Below are positions 46,500 to 60,118 of a DNA stretch of 64,000 nt, piece after piece; position 1 is the first letter of the stretch, and every line of letters begins with the position of its first letter. The notes beneath the pieces were generated by a model. The model had not been told where the DNA came from and did no database searches. It saw only the letters and a list, made by a program, of their open reading frames with translations. Location of the stretch: NCBI RefSeq assembly GCF_921293095.1, contig NC_060253.1:79583992-79647991 (forward strand), given 5' to 3'. This DNA is from Ischnura elegans (taxonomy: Eukaryota; Arthropoda; Insecta; Odonata; Coenagrionidae). The translations under genes and the position numbers were made by a program.

Positions 46500-47340
46500 T
46501 CGCGTCCTAGTGTGGGCTAGGGGACTCGTTGTTTTAGCGCATGGGGAGCGACCAACTCACCAACTGTGGGAAACACCCTTACGCTCTACCCCTAACCCCC
46601 TTGTGCACCCTTTTGTTTTTTTCGGCCACGACCAGGCTCAGCTTAGAGAGAAAGAGGGACACGAAAATTTCGGCCCCTTGTCCTTTCATGCCCTCCTGAA
46701 ATAGCTCGCGGGGAGAAAAACTGTTACATACCTGCCCGCTTGTTGGTCGCCCATGCTGGAGGTCGTCTTTCAGCCCCCAACTCTCTCTTTCTGAGCTTGT
46801 TTCTTTCTTCATGAGTTCGCTCACCTCACCCTAGTCCCTTAAACACTAGCTGGACGTCTCAACCCCTCCCTCTTAACCTAGGATACCTATTTTCACCCCC
46901 TCTTCCTCAGCGAAAACGGACCAAAAAATCTCCCTTTCTGCCTTTTCCCCTCACCCATTCTTCCTCGAGGCTTTGGTTCTTCTCCGTCAAAAATACATAC
47001 CCCCGACTCACCTGAGCCATATGTGACTGCGCCTGGAGGGCCGAAAGGGGCGGTAGGGCCTCAAAGAACTCTAACCCACCTTCGCTATCTCTTCGTGGAA
47101 GTCTGTGGAGTGAGTGAGAGGGAAAAAAATCTTTCCTCCGTTCATTCTTCGCTTCTCCAAGCGCTATAGTACTCTCGCTTGTTTTCCCGCGTTTCTCCCC
47201 TCCCACGCCAGGGGGTGATGCTGTCAGTCATGGCGGGGAGGAAGGCCGCCCAGTTCTTTTCGCCTTCGGGTAGTTCGGAGGTGTGGAGAAGTTTCGGGGT
47301 CTCTCGTATTTTGAGGCCATTGCGATTCAACCCGCCATCA
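46500..47340. other. C/T-rich region with antiparallel ORFs
   Basis: Less AT-rich than its surroundings and biased to C and T on the plus strand. ORFs of 62-99 codons occur on the minus strand (46579-46824, 46907-47206, 47142-47330) with one of 64 codons on plus. The minus-strand products are rich in charged residues, as expected from GA-rich codons, and none matches a family I recognise. It might be a decayed gene or regulatory region. Confidence 0.35.
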
Positions 47341-50300
47341 CCTCACTGGTTTTGATAGTGCACTCCCTCGCTTGAAAAGGGTGAGCTGCGAGTCTTTCAG
47401 CTTCTTAAATTTCAATCTGGTGCCATTTGTAACTTTGTGGTACTACTCATGAGTGATTCACAACACTTCAATTGGTTCTCAAACGTTAAATATGAAACTC
47501 TGCTAATATGATACTGTTGGGAAGACGAAGAGGATATGTGTGTAATTTTGCGTTATATCTGCTGACAAATCACCTTGTAATCATGAGTAGGCTATAAAGA
47601 CACCACCCAATTATTCTTTTCGTTTTCATTGATACAAGCTGACAGAATACGTATTTACCAATTTGATAATGGTATTTCCCTATTTTAGTGAAGGGCCAAA
47701 TTAAGTTGGAAAGATTTTTTTCGGTAATTCATTTTAAATTATGCTGAGGCTTAGGGTAAAGTTAGTTATTTGATATAGGAATATGTTAGCTTAGGGGCGA
47801 AACTATCTATGACGTCCTAGGCTTAGCTACCAAATAAGCCTTTACGAATGTACGCGTAGGAACGGTTGGAATTACTTCCTGCAGTATGCGCATGGAGGGT
47901 AAATTTAGGACACTACAGGGACTCCAGTGGCGGTTGATTCTTTGGCTTTTCCCAAATTTTTTTGCTATTTACCTACGAAAATATTTTAATGTATTTAACG
48001 ATAACGCTGGATTTTAGCGGTGTACTGACTGAATAACATCATTTGCCATAGAGTGTCAAAATACTTCCTTATTTCGAAGCTTAGCTTTTAATTCACACTC
48101 GATAACATCAACATAACCGGCAATAACGAAACCATTTGAATTCGGAACAAGGTATCCCTTAAATTGTTTGGCAGCGAAAATATCTGTATTCATTGAATAT
48201 TGATTGTGGTAAGTTTCAGAACACGAGATCTCTGATCGACTTCTGGCTGATTTGTGAATAAATTACTGGCATTCTGACAACCATAGCCATCTCAGTTTTA
48301 TGCCTGCTGCTTATCACACCGTATCTACCTAAATACTTAGTCATTCGTCTTTTTCCAAGTGTCGTGGAGGACGAGGATAGTTATAAACCACGAGTTCTTG
48401 CGTCAGAGCTAGGATTTGATTGTAATTTTTTTTGTCATTTTTGTAGCTCACCATTAAAGACACTTTTTTCCGAATAAATTATTGGAATTTTTTCTTATCA
48501 CCACCCACTTGACCGAGTTCGAAGAGTAGTCATTTTCTGTTTATTGTGCCCCTTTTTTCCGAATCATCGATCAAAAAAAGATGGCATCTGTCCGCTGACC
48601 TTATAATTCTAAAGAAATAAATTTATTCTCGTTGAGTAGCCAGTAGCGAAACTTTTCATCCCCATTACAAGGTATGATTTCACTTTTCGACAGCTATTAT
48701 CAACGGTAGACTCTATGATGAACTATATTCCTGTGAAGCGTCGTTAATTGATATTTGAAGTGGTCAGTGGTAGCTATTCATTTTATTTTGCGTAGTTTTC
48801 ATAAAATTATGATAGCCAATTGAAAATTATATTCTAAAAATGACTCATTCATGCAAAATTTTAGGTTTCATTCTCTGATGATAATGATGATAACACTTTG
48901 GCTTTCATGCTAAAAACGGCGAAACAGGTTTTTTTTTAATTCTTTCTGGCCATTCAGTGATCGCCAATATACGCAATGATGTTATTAAATTGCTATTTGC
49001 GATTCATATGTTTGATTTCTGAATAATTATTTGGTTGAGTAATTGAGTTGAGTAGTTTTTCTCCGCATCTTGGAATATTTTAAAACATATATTACCGCAG
49101 GCATTGTGAAAGACTAATTATTAGCATAATCCTTCAATGGCAGGAATATAAGTAATGAATATTATTTTTAACCATATTCAATACTAAAAAATATATTTTT
49201 TTATATTTTGACCATTGAATTTGAGTTTTAGGACCCAGGTTAATCACAAAAGTGAAATTAGGTGGTTGGCTGAATTGAGTTTTTTCGATTATTAAAAATC
49301 GTAAGACTATTTCCTTACCTTAGGACGCATTTACCATCGTGGAATCCCTGACCGGATTCATTGAATTCAACAGTTACGGCGCTTGCCACTCACTGCGTCC
49401 TTCTGTCTCTTTTATCTCCGCCATCCTTGGTGGATACAAAAAGTGCGCAACTCGCTAAAATAGCATCGTCTCTCGTCCATCTAGACAATTATCACCTATT
49501 CGTAAAGTTATCCCCTCTCGAAAACGAAGCGGAAAGCTCATCGCTTGAGCCAATTTTGTTAACTCTGAATTGAAGAGTACCAACGTAAACACCTTGTTCT
49601 CATTTCGGCGTCATTCTTATGTTGGGGGGTTGATAACCTCATGAGTGGCAAAAAGGGAGTGAAATCACGTTTCGAAGCCTGGTTATTGTTGATAAACTAG
49701 CGTCCTAAAGCCTGAATAATGGCGCGATGCAAATATTGAAGTGGATTTGGTTATATTTTTCCATAATTTTAAAATTTCCAATCGGAAAAATCGAGGTAAA
49801 ACATATATTTCCCCATACTTGTTATTCTCTTACCTTGAGGCTTTTATAAGGAATTAGAGATGCTCATTTTCACTCAGATGTATGTTGCAAATAACATAAT
49901 GCTGGGACCACTGCCTCCAATTAGTTTCTCACGTGGAATCGAGAGGAAACCTACAAGGGAATGTTAAAAGTCTGAATTTCGGCAACTGCGCTTGCGGCCT
50001 AGCATAAAATAGCAAAAATACCTGATTCGTGAACCTGATGGGTCTGATTGGCTGATTTCGACATTAGTTCACATTTTATTTTATTTAGGTTGAACATTTT
50101 ATTTCCATGAAATTTCATACTCTCGTGTAGAAGTATCGTACTTACGAAAACCTATCCGTGAGCATTTTACTTGATAACATATTCCTTGAGGCATGAAGAT
50201 ATTGAAGCTGGGTGCCTCAATATTTGCGCCAACTCACAAAGGTAACTACCAAGCCACATGGAAGGTCAATTATTGTGTTAAATTTATTCTGAAGGGCACC

Positions 50301-50590
50301 GCGTAAGCCGCCCGTTTCTGCCCACCTTGATGCATAGACAGGTATCCAATGGAGGACACGGACGCTACTCGGGGAGAGGAAGGCGATTTCAGGGAAAATT
50401 TGCAATTCGCGCATATTTTCCCTGGCCAAATGCCTCTTATCCTACTAGCACAAAAGCGACGACGAGAGAAATGGAATAACAATTAGGCGGAGAGGCAGTC
50501 GGGAAGTAAGCACGGAAGATTTAGTCCATCCCGCGCGCGATCTTCTTAAAGAAGCGGACGGAAAAAAGGAGGGAGGAAAAAGAAAGCATC
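47341..50590. other. AT-rich stretch with nothing recognised
   Basis: One 70-codon ORF (49361-49573) and an antiparallel pair near 50217-50482, none recognised. No repeats were noted. Confidence 0.4.
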
Positions 50591-50604
50591 AAGTAACGCG
50601 GGGG

Positions 50605-51060
50605 GTGGGGAGACGACGTACACCCCCTCCACCATCCCTTCGGCTTTTCAGATTCTTACTTCACTCCCCCACCCCTACAAAACCCACCCCATTCTCCGCT
50701 TCTCTTATTTTTTTCTTTTTACTTTTTTTTCACCCCCCTCCATACACCTCCACCACCCACCCCTTCTTAATCCTCCTCCTTCTCTCCCCTCTCATCAACC
50801 ACCCCCATTTCCCCCCTCCAAAGAACACCACTCCCCTTTCCAACACCCTCGCACTGTTACTCCCCCCCCCCCCCACCACGTTTCCAACCCTACCTCATTT
50901 CCCCTCTCGCGGTCCAAACATCCCCACCACCTCAACTCATCACTCGTTCCCTTTACTTCTCCTCCTTCCCCTCTCCCGCCGTCTCATTCCCCTCCCCTCC
51001 TTCCCTCACACCCTCGTTCATTCCCCTCCCCTCGTGGCAGGAGGCGGCTAAAACCTTCCC
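50605..51060. repeat. Long polypyrimidine tract
   Basis: Roughly 450 bases of almost pure C and T on the plus strand with scattered A, including a run of 13 C near 50862-50874 and many CCCC and CTCC repeats. It gives a 148-codon plus-strand ORF of proline, leucine, serine and threonine that I attribute to composition. Such tracts can form triplex (H-DNA) structures. It lies directly upstream of the candidate promoter at 51110. Confidence 0.7.
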
Positions 51061-51109
51061 CTCTCGCGCGTCGCCTTTTTCCCCTAACCTCCCTCGCCAA
51101 GCGATTGAT

Positions 51110-51166
51110 TATAAAGTGTATGCAGGCACCAGGCAGTGAGCGGCTGACTGCCGCACGGGACGGTTG
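51110..51166 (+). promoter_or_regulatory. Candidate TATA/initiator/DPE core promoter
   Basis: TATAAA at 51110-51115 is followed by GGCAGTGA, giving a possible initiator with A+1 at 51135. GGTTG at 51162-51166 fits the downstream promoter element consensus exactly at +28 to +32. The TATA-to-start distance of 25 bp is a little short of the usual 30. Downstream lies about 2.6 kb of GC- and CpG-richer sequence consistent with a transcribed leader. Sequence evidence only. Confidence 0.4.
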
Positions 51167-53740
51167 TTCTGGTGAAGAGGTTATATATTCGGGAAGCCGC
51201 CTCGGAGAGACATTGGAAGTTGTTTTTTTTTCAAGTTTTTTCGTTTCTTCTCTTCCCCCCCCACCCCCACATTCTCTATCTCCCTTACGCCTCCTTATAC
51301 CTCATCATCGTCTTCGCCGCCTCGGACGGACATCTTTTAAGCATCGCTTGCACGTTTAAGACTGTCCAGTTCATTATCATCATTTTTTTTCGGAAACGGC
51401 AACATTTTTGGTTCATCAAGACATCGCCGGTGGAAACATATACTGTTCGAACCCTGTCACATCATTATTGTTTTTGACAACTTTTGGTTCGAGGACTGAA
51501 CATCGGAAGCAGTTTCCAGTTTTTGTTTCGACGAAGAAAGTTTTATTTTTGAGTTTCCCATCGCCTAGAAGTGTTTGTTTATTTTTTTGTTCTCCGCAAC
51601 CCTTGTAATCGGTTTCCCGACGATAAACTTCGGAACAGTGTTGAAGTGCTGAGATCCCCCTCTTCTGTGAACCTGATCATAGGAGAAATCTTCCCACCAC
51701 CGCGTGTGTTGTACGAATCATAACACGCTCTTTTTCAACTGGTGGCGGGACAGTTCTTTTTTGGTGTGTTTCGCGTGAAGGGAAGGTGTTGGTGATTGAC
51801 TGGAGTTGTGATCGGGGACAACATACTGCCCGGGACACAGTTGTCATCGCCGAAGGTCGAAGTGTGGCAGAAATAGGAGTCGGAGCACATCGCGTCAACA
51901 TTAGTTCACGTGTACGGGAACATCTCATCGGACTTCCCGTTTCTCCCCATTCGACGCAACCCGAACATCATATCCCCCCACAACCGGCAAATCTTTTTAC
52001 TACGCCAAGTTACGGCTTGCCAAGCTCATTCAGACAAACCCAACGCGTTCCAGAGCCCACGGCAACACCGTCGTGGTCCAGAACGTGTTCAGTTCAGCAG
52101 CATCGAAGGAACCACAACCTTGCTTTGGAGCCGGACAGAATTTTTTGAGTGGCCCGGTATTTTTTTATACCTAGTATTTATACACAATATTATATTGTTA
52201 GGTGCGGAGTGTAAGGAAGCGGAGAGGTTAGGATTTTCTTGTCTTGAGAAAGTGTTGTGGAAATTGAGAATAATTACCCTCATAGCAGTAGAGTAGAGGG
52301 GACAAGAGGATTCATATATATATATTACATACATATATATTCTATTACGTAAATTCTTCCACACACATAAACACACGGTTTTTTCCTATTCACGAGTTTT
52401 GTGAGTGCGCGTGCTTTGTGTGAGAGTATCTGTGCAAACCACTCTTTAATAGTTCCTATTTCAAAAAAGAAAAGTACCGCTGAACGTGTAACGAAAGGGT
52501 TTTTACTGTGTGCTTTCCTCACTAATTTGAGCTGGATACAGTTTTTTCGCGTGGCTTCTCATAGCACTGAGGGATTTCTGCTCGTGAGAACGGTAAACAA
52601 ATCTTCGCGCGCGTATCTCGTTGAGGGAGAAAAGTTTGAGCGCGTCCACGGAGAGTTCCTCGTGATCTCACCGGCCGACCAGTGGCCCGAGAGCCGACGA
52701 CGATACGTCCGCGCGGCCCTAATCCCTCGCCTGGGGAATACAAAGATTAGTTTTCCTATTTCGAAAGTGACTCAGCCCAAAAGGACATTCAAGATATTAC
52801 CACTGCTGGCTGCGGGAGTGTTTTTTTAACAACGCGTGCGTTTGGGGTATGCTAGCTCGACCGAGGTCCTTCGAAAGATCCCGGTTCGAATCAAGCGCTA
52901 GTTCAGCGGCGGCGTTCGACCCTCAGTCGCCGGGAGACAGACGCGCCACTTGCCGGCGTCGAGCGGGCAGCACGGCCGGACTTACCTCCCCGCCGAGGAG
53001 TGGTAGTGTTGGTGACAGCAATCGACTCTCAGTAATTAGGAAGGGACACTGGGATCGGACGTGCCTGATCTCTATTGGGTCGATCCGACTGAAGGAGTTG
53101 GACGTAACTTTTATGACGGCTGTGCTTCCTCCGTGGAGTGTCGGGTCGTTCGCGTCAGATGTGAGGAGCGGGACAGCTAAGCGACTGATTGGCTCCCAGT
53201 CCTGACCAAGTAAAACCGGATGTGAAATGCAGTATTAGAGTTAGTGAAAACAGAAGACCGTGGGTTCCTGATCGGTGTCTTATACCTTTAAGTGTTCCTA
53301 AAACAAAAAAGAGAAGAGTATAAAAAGAGATAAAAAAGGAGTCGATGTTTGTTGTTATATTGCTATTATCAAGAATTACGTACGAGGAAAGTTTTTAAGT
53401 TTTTTTCCCTTCGCAGTTTTGTCGACCTATTGTCTCTCGTGAGGGAACTAAATTTTTCGAAAGGAAAAATTCCGTTTTCCGCTTCCTTTTTTGAGTAAGC
53501 ATCATAAGTTTTATCCGGAGAGTTGAAAGATCGATTGGTAGTCACGAAAGAGATAGATTTATTCGGTCGGAGACGCAAAAATTTGAATCCCGAGATAATA
53601 CACATTTTACGAAGAGCCATATTATCTTTGCCGGTATCGTCAACGACTCCAAGAGCCGCCAATCTTCCTACATCCTCCCACCAGCAAGAGGAAGGAGGCC
53701 CGGCCAGTGAAGAGGATTCTGTTGTGTTTCCGGTGTAATT
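51135..53740 (+). other. Candidate long leader exon or CpG-rich transcribed region
   Basis: Less AT-rich and visibly richer in CpG than the flanks, especially 52590-53200. Several plus-strand ORFs with different frames succeed one another (51786-52148, 120 codons; 52401-52829, 142 codons; 52849-53205, 118 codons; 53523-53738, 71 codons). None resembles a known protein. A chain of upstream-type ORFs in a non-repetitive GC-richer block downstream of a promoter-like motif is what a long 5' untranslated exon of a regulated insect gene looks like, but a coding exon or splice donor could not be fixed. It could instead be a non-coding RNA or simply unusual sequence. Confidence 0.3.
52314..52342. repeat. 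TA/CA microsatellite-like run
   Basis: ATATATATATAT interrupted by TACATACA, then ATATATAT. Simple repeat within the candidate leader region. Confidence 0.7.
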
Positions 53741-56700
53741 GTTGGTGAATGGTTCCTGGTGCTGTTTGACGAGTGAGGGAGGTGTATCAGGTTGGAGAGG
53801 TGCCCAGGAGATAGTGACAGCCAGGAAGGCAATGCAAGAAGGTAGTGTGCTGTGTTCTGTGTGCTCTTGTGTTCATCTGCTTGTATGCCTGCAACTTGGT
53901 TGTGCGGTTGTTCGCCGTTCTGAAATATTTTGTTGTTTTCCCCATATTCCTCGAATCAGTTTTTTATGGAGACCAATTTAATATTGAAGCAATTTTCCTT
54001 ACCTTCACTGTTAAAAAATGAAATCTGTAATTTTTTTACCGCGCGAATAGAAGACGGAAAAGTTCGCGTGGCTTCAATGGTTTTTCGGCGAAAGGAGAAC
54101 AGGCCTTACTTAGAAACCGGTGATAGTAGTTTGAGTGGTTTGATTCGGGGAATGCTTTATGTTCATCAACAGTTTTGGTTTGGTTTTTAATTATTTCTGG
54201 GAGATGGAGATTGTTGATGTTTACGGGGTTTGTTTACAAGGTTGTTTGCGCCTCGAACGAACTTCGCTCTTCGAAGTGGTGAAGGTATCTTTTCCTCCTT
54301 AATTTCGATGCGACATGAAAACTTCGAACATTCGTGGCCGCGATAAAGAGGGATTCATGTTCAATCCTCGCTTTTATTTCGTCATAAAGATATATCAGCG
54401 GTTTATCATGCCTTTGCGGTCAGTAAATTTATACGAGGATATTGCACCAACAATTTAGGAAGTTGTCGAATGTCGCGCTGGATTGACTTACTTCTTCGAT
54501 GGACAGCATTTCCTCTTCCTCCACCTACCCCGCGTAAATACATTTTTAACGACGCGGCATATGCTGATAAATCCGTCATTAAAACGTGAACCGTCTATCT
54601 TTGAGCGCCCCGGCGATAAAAGCTGGGAAGGTGATAGTTTTCGATTTTTTTCTGTCTGACAAAAATGTTTGCCGGCGAAGATAAGGTCTGATACCTAGGT
54701 AAGAGGGCTAAGGGAGCTTCAGAAAATCCCCTTTGTTGTTCGCAGGATGCAAGGAAACATATTTTCGGTGTGAGATGCTGCCCCTTGTTCCTAGCGTGTC
54801 CGGGCCAGAATGGGCCAGCGGCCGCCGTAAATTTTACGACCCTTGAGATTCCGTCGCACTCGTATCATTCCCAGTCTAACTCTATGTATGTATCTTCAAC
54901 TTATCTCTCCCTTCAAATATTGTCATTTTCGCAGAATTTAGTTACTTAGGTTTTACCATCACAATCTTACAAATGTCGTGTCGTTTCTCGGACATTCAAG
55001 TACGTTCGACCAAGCCTGGGCAAAGAAACTTAGACCTGTCGTTTTGTTAGGTATGAAAATAAAGGTTAGATAGAAGGGAGTCTGAATTGTATTTTTTTCT
55101 TGCATTTTTGTCGTTTTGTCATCGAATTTTAATGCAATACTTTCTGCGGCGTCTCTCAACTAATGTCTATGACACTGCATTTTTGTGTGTTCATTTCTAT
55201 GTGACGTGATAGGGTGTTAGAAATACGCTGTCAAGAGATTTCGGGAAGGTTAGGCTTTAGCATCACTATATCGCGTGTTTGTAGTCCTTTCTCGGACTTC
55301 TTTCTCAGAGTCAAAGAAACATCTGACTTTGGTTAATATAAAATTTGAAGCGCGGATACCTCTTGCCACTTCTTCTTGATGAAGTGCAGGGAACAATTTG
55401 TACTGTTATAACGTGACTTTTCACACATACTATGGTGAAAATGTTTTTTTTTTTGCAAGTTCTAGTCGTCAGACCTTTCTCTACCTTGGGCTATTTTGTT
55501 AATCCGTATTCCCCGCTCCTAATCCTAACGGAGAGATATTTTTGCATTACTACTCAGAAAGGAAATCCATCCTCTCACGAAGGAAAACTGCTGGAAAGGG
55601 GAGAGCAAACCCTTTTTCGACTGGGACGCTTCCTCTTGTTCTGTGGCGGCGAGAATAACGTTTTTAGCCTTACGAAAATTACCCCGGCCGTGTGTGCAAT
55701 TTGGTCGTCTGGGGGGACCCCAAGCGAAGAGTAACAGAAGGGGATGGGAAAAGAGCGGTGGGTCTGCGTGCGTGGATGGGCCAGCAGCACCTGGGGTCTC
55801 TTTCTCTTTAGACCGGGGCCCTTTTCGAATGGATTGGTGGGTTTTTTGAGACACAAGAGTGGCCGCGGAGTGGGGCTCCCATCTTCCATCAACCCGACCT
55901 CCCTCTTGGGTGTGCCGGTTAGCTGGAGGTCCTCGGTGCCTCCTATTGTCTTTAGCATCGCGTTGACCGTAAGCTTAAGCCCCGAAGCCGGCTACCACCG
56001 GGTCCGGCTCCCCAGTCCTTCCCGCGGTGGTCGGGTTATATTGAGGGTGTCGGAGGAAGGTGGTGTGTGTTGAGGAACCCTTTCCAGCGGCTAACCTACT
56101 CGAGGGTAGTAAAGCGGGCGGGGTGGGACATCCCTTTTCCTTGGGAATAGTTTTTTATTGTTTTAGTGTGCCGCTACGACATGTGAAGAGAGGCCTCGGT
56201 GCGACCAGCTCGGTCGAAAACGTGTTACCTACCGGCTCAGAAAATAAGTCCTCAAAAGGAAAACCTGAAAGCATTGTTCTAACGGTTTTTAGGGGTAAAA
56301 AAATCAACGGGTTTTTTCCCTGTCTCTCCATGTCGTACTTGTTTTTGAGCGCTAGTTTTTGTCACGTTGCGTTGCTTTTAAGCCCAACGCGCATGGGAAC
56401 GGCTCCTTGATGGATAGCCGGTATCTTCATGATTTGATTTTGCTGATGCATTTTACTCTGTTTGTTCTTGTTGATTTTTTGAAATGCAACCAATCGTAAT
56501 GAAAAGTACCGACGTGATCATCAGATTACGCTTTTTAAGGAAACCATTTGCACGCCGAAAGATTTCACGTACTGAAAAATTCATAGTTTCACTTTGCCTC
56601 CAAAATTTAGTCCTACACTTACTACTTAAATTTCATACACTCCATGGGCTTTTCTGCTATCGTCTACTATGTATCTACTCTAGGAGATAGGGAAGGTGAA

Positions 56701-57078
56701 GGATGATAAAGTTAATAGAAGTTGAGTGATATTTCGTAATTAAATATCGAATCATTGGCAAGCTCTCTTAATTACCTTCAGATAAGTGCATTGAGCAACA
56801 TTCATCACAGTTCTAATTGTCTCACATGAGCGACCTCGTCAGTTTTTTATCCCATTATTTTATTGACTGCGGTTATTTTATTGGAACTTAGCAATCTAAA
56901 TGAAGAAATAATTATCGGGTAGAAAGATTGATATCTTGTAAATGCTTTGTGTTTCAGCTCAGCTCAAGGATACAGTTAACTATTCTTGCCAGTATTTTTC
57001 TGTTTTTGCGAATTAGTTTGAGATAGTCTATGATTCAGCGTCTATGCTATGCCTTGTGCTACGGTTGAGCCATCTTAG
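53741..57078. other. Unassigned stretch with a GC-richer block at about 55540-56420
   Basis: The block carries antiparallel ORFs of 100-127 codons (for example 55744-56073 and 56060-56410 plus; 55525-55958 minus). None is recognisable. The flanks are AT-rich. It may be a continuation of a transcribed region from the 51 kb promoter, without direct support. Confidence 0.35.
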
Positions 57079-57120
57079 TATAAAAAGCGCCAAGATTGAA
57101 ATTTTACTAAGTTCAGTTTC
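57079..57120 (+). promoter_or_regulatory. TATA box with TCAGTT initiator-like motif
   Basis: TATAAAAAGCGCC starts at 57079, and TTCAGTTTC places an arthropod-type initiator A at 57115. The spacing of 36 bp is longer than the usual 30-31, which weakens the call. No DPE at +28 and no recognised exon downstream. Confidence 0.25.
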
Positions 57121-60118
57121 AACATATAATATTGCACAAATAATTCCCAAGTTCTTCCATCGAACTTTGATGCTTTTAGTTTCAAGGAGCACTTGAATAA
57201 GATTATTTTAATTTTCGTTCGTCTGAATTTTCCGCGGACACAGGCTGTGATTGCGAATGTCAGATCTTTGTCACCTTACTTGATGTTCATTTCCTAAAAT
57301 GTTATTTTTGATGTCGTTTTTCGGTAAAAAATTTACCGTGTGCGTTTGAAAATTTCCCGCGTTAAGATATGAAGATGATTTGTTGAGAATGCCTTCTTCA
57401 AATTTTAAATTACCTCTCCGCAGACATTTCTATAATTTATTTTATTTGTTGTGGTCAATTCACTAGCAAACTTTTCAGATTGGGGTGCATGTCCCGCTAA
57501 GCTCCGGAGTAGAAATGGTATAATAATTTAGCTATGTAGCCAATGGTTTGTGTTATTAAATGTGTTTCATTCTTGAAACATTTGCTTACAACTTGTTAGA
57601 TATTTAATTTGCATTTCCTTTCACTTATATTTTCTTATCATTCTATTTAACTGTCGTTGCGTAGTGAGAAACGCATTAGTTATTGCGTTTGTTGCATTAG
57701 TAGTTAGCATCTGCGGCTTTTATCTGTGTGTACAGAGTAGTGTTCCGTCAGCATCTTATTTCTTCCATTATTCGTAACCTTCGTGCTTTTAGTTGCTATA
57801 ACTGATATATTGCGCGGTATGTGACTCGAAGTGTCCGTTTTGGCACCGGTAAGCATTCTAGGAATGAGAATATTATAGTGCTTCGAAACTTGGGATGAAT
57901 AATTTACTTGAAAATGTCTTGCTTAACCATTTTCCTGCCTCGTGCATTAGATTATCATAGAATTTCAGAGTCCTATACGATTGAATTGCGGCTGAAAATT
58001 TGGTTGAGGAACTCTGGCATATGGAAGTGGTGATAGAAAAATCTTAGAAGTTATTTTAAATTGTCATTTACAGAAGCCATTTATCCGGCTTTTGTTGGCA
58101 TCAAAGAGTTTTTTCGTTGCTTGGTATTTCAGAAGTGAGGAATAGCACTTCCAATTGGGAGAAAATGATAGTTACCCTCTGAGCGCCAACGGTTTGGCTG
58201 CTAGGTCTTCAGCAAATTGCACATGCTCTTTTTACGCCGATGCCGATTAGATTGTATGCAATTGCCAAAATATTTTAGTTTGGTACTGTAGAGAATGTAA
58301 AAGTGTCTTTTTATTTTCGGGTTAAAGTTTATGATAAATGCGTTTCAGGCAGTGAAGCGATAAAAGGTATGATAAAGTCGGTTTATAATGGTTTGCCAAT
58401 CGATACGGAAATTTGCGCTAAGTTTGTAGTGTGTGTTGTTTCACGGAAGACGGTTTCTCCAAGTGACGAACAAATTGTCATATTCGCGGAAATTTTGCGA
58501 TATGTCGAAGTGCACTCTACATGCTGTTGTTCAAAGTTTTTTCTTTTCCATTTCATTTTGTTGTGATTTATATCAAAATGCTCATACCTTCCATGGGTTC
58601 TAACACCGTGCCGGGCAGTGAGCTGAACACGTTCATATTTCTCTTAGAAGATGAACGGCTCATTTCGACGAGGTTGGCGGATAGTGAGATATGTGAAAAC
58701 CCTGAACGAATAAAATAACGTTGATATTCATGCCGCTTATTGAATTAAAAGTAAAGTAATGCCATACTTGAAGTGAAATCTCGTAGACTGTCGTTACATT
58801 GCTAACATGCCTTCGCAATCAGCCTCCACGGGTATTTTAAATTTACATCAATCAATAATCTGCAGCCGTTGCGTCATGGTTTCGCGTTTCACGTTGAAAA
58901 AAATTGGTAGGACCAGTAATGTCAAATACATACCGGTAGTGACATTCTTTTAAAATAAGTAATATCTATAATGTTGCGACAATAGCCAAGTCGTGTATGT
59001 TGATGATGGCGTTACTTTGTGGAATTCTATGGTAACAGTGGAAGTTACTCTATGCTCTTGTTGCTCATTCTGTCTTTGTAGTATTCTTTGTAGCCTTTGT
59101 AGTGTAGTGTTCGACTTGTATATTCTTGGCTAAACATCTCTAAACGCGGCCCTGTCCTCAACTCATCGCCTCCGTAATCCTTTGGCTCTCTAGCTAGCTC
59201 ACTCACCTCTTATAGGTGCTTCACTCATTCCTGGAGACGTGAGCCCACTCGTCTCTATTTTATCTCCTACAGATCTCTCATCACCGCCCTCATTGCCTTT
59301 CTTTCCCTCCCGGAACTCTTACTCACTTCACCCTTTGCAGCTTCCCTTGCTTGCCCGTCTCTCGTCTCCTTTTGTGCTTTGCTTTTCACCTCTTTCAATA
59401 TCCCAATCTAAACTCATTGGCGAGCAATCTCAAGTTGTACCGCGTGAGCAATCGTCCACCTTCGCCTATTCATTTTTCCTCCAGGTTTGACGTTAGATTC
59501 TCTAGCCTGCGTTTTGATCACGTTATCCCTCTAAACTTTTCTTCATCCTCTTCTAACAAGTAAATTTTCAATCGTCTTTCCGCATCTGCAGACTCCATCT
59601 AGTATTCTCTTTAGTTCTAACTTTTTTTCTTGACCGATGGTTATGGATCCATGAATCTACTTTCGAGTTTTGACGGACTTTTTCGCTGGTGAGTGATGCA
59701 CTAACCGCGAGTAAATATTTTATCTCCAAGGATATTTTGCAATCAATCTTTATAATCTCCTTTTTTATTTTAGGGGAAGTGAATTTTATGTTATTACTTT
59801 GAGTTGGATAAGAAGTTCAGTATGAGTTACTGATTATCTCTTTTTCTGAATTCCGTCCGTTTTAGTTTTTGTGAGGATTTTCTTGGTGGCCCTCTTAGTA
59901 GCTGTGAATGACGTAACCCTAAATTTCTTTCAGTCAGCATTATAACTTTCCCTGTGCATTTTGGTGTGATATCAAGTGAACTTCATCCTATGTCCTCGCG
60001 GCAATCCCTCCAAAAAATTTCTACTACAATTTGAGTAGTGAGCCTCGATGTTTAAGTTCTGATGGGTATACCGCTTTTCCATGGTAGTTTAACTTTAGCG
60101 CAAGAGTTCCATAAGGTT
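57121..60118. other. Unassigned stretch
   Basis: AT-rich with a CT-richer part at 59150-59570. ORFs of 65-87 codons are not recognised. Confidence 0.4.

Noticed and set aside
50605..51051. 148-codon ORF in the polypyrimidine tract
   Set aside because: The product is almost entirely P, L, S, T, F and H because the DNA is nearly all C and T, where stop codons are rare.
52401..52829. 142-codon ORF starting MSARALCESICANH
   Set aside because: Longest single ORF in the candidate leader, but it resembles no family and its neighbours are in other frames. Kept only as part of the leader description.
52848..52905. Box B-like GGTTCGAATC suggesting a tRNA
   Set aside because: The flanking bases do not form a T-stem and there is no acceptor or anticodon arm; only the 10-base motif matches.
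55525..56410. ORFs of 109-127 codons in a GC-richer block
   Set aside because: Open in several frames on both strands; no recognised similarity, splice signals or codon pattern.
57670..57840. Possible small RNA gene in a T-rich stretch
   Set aside because: No stable stem, polymerase III boxes or known RNA motif could be identified.
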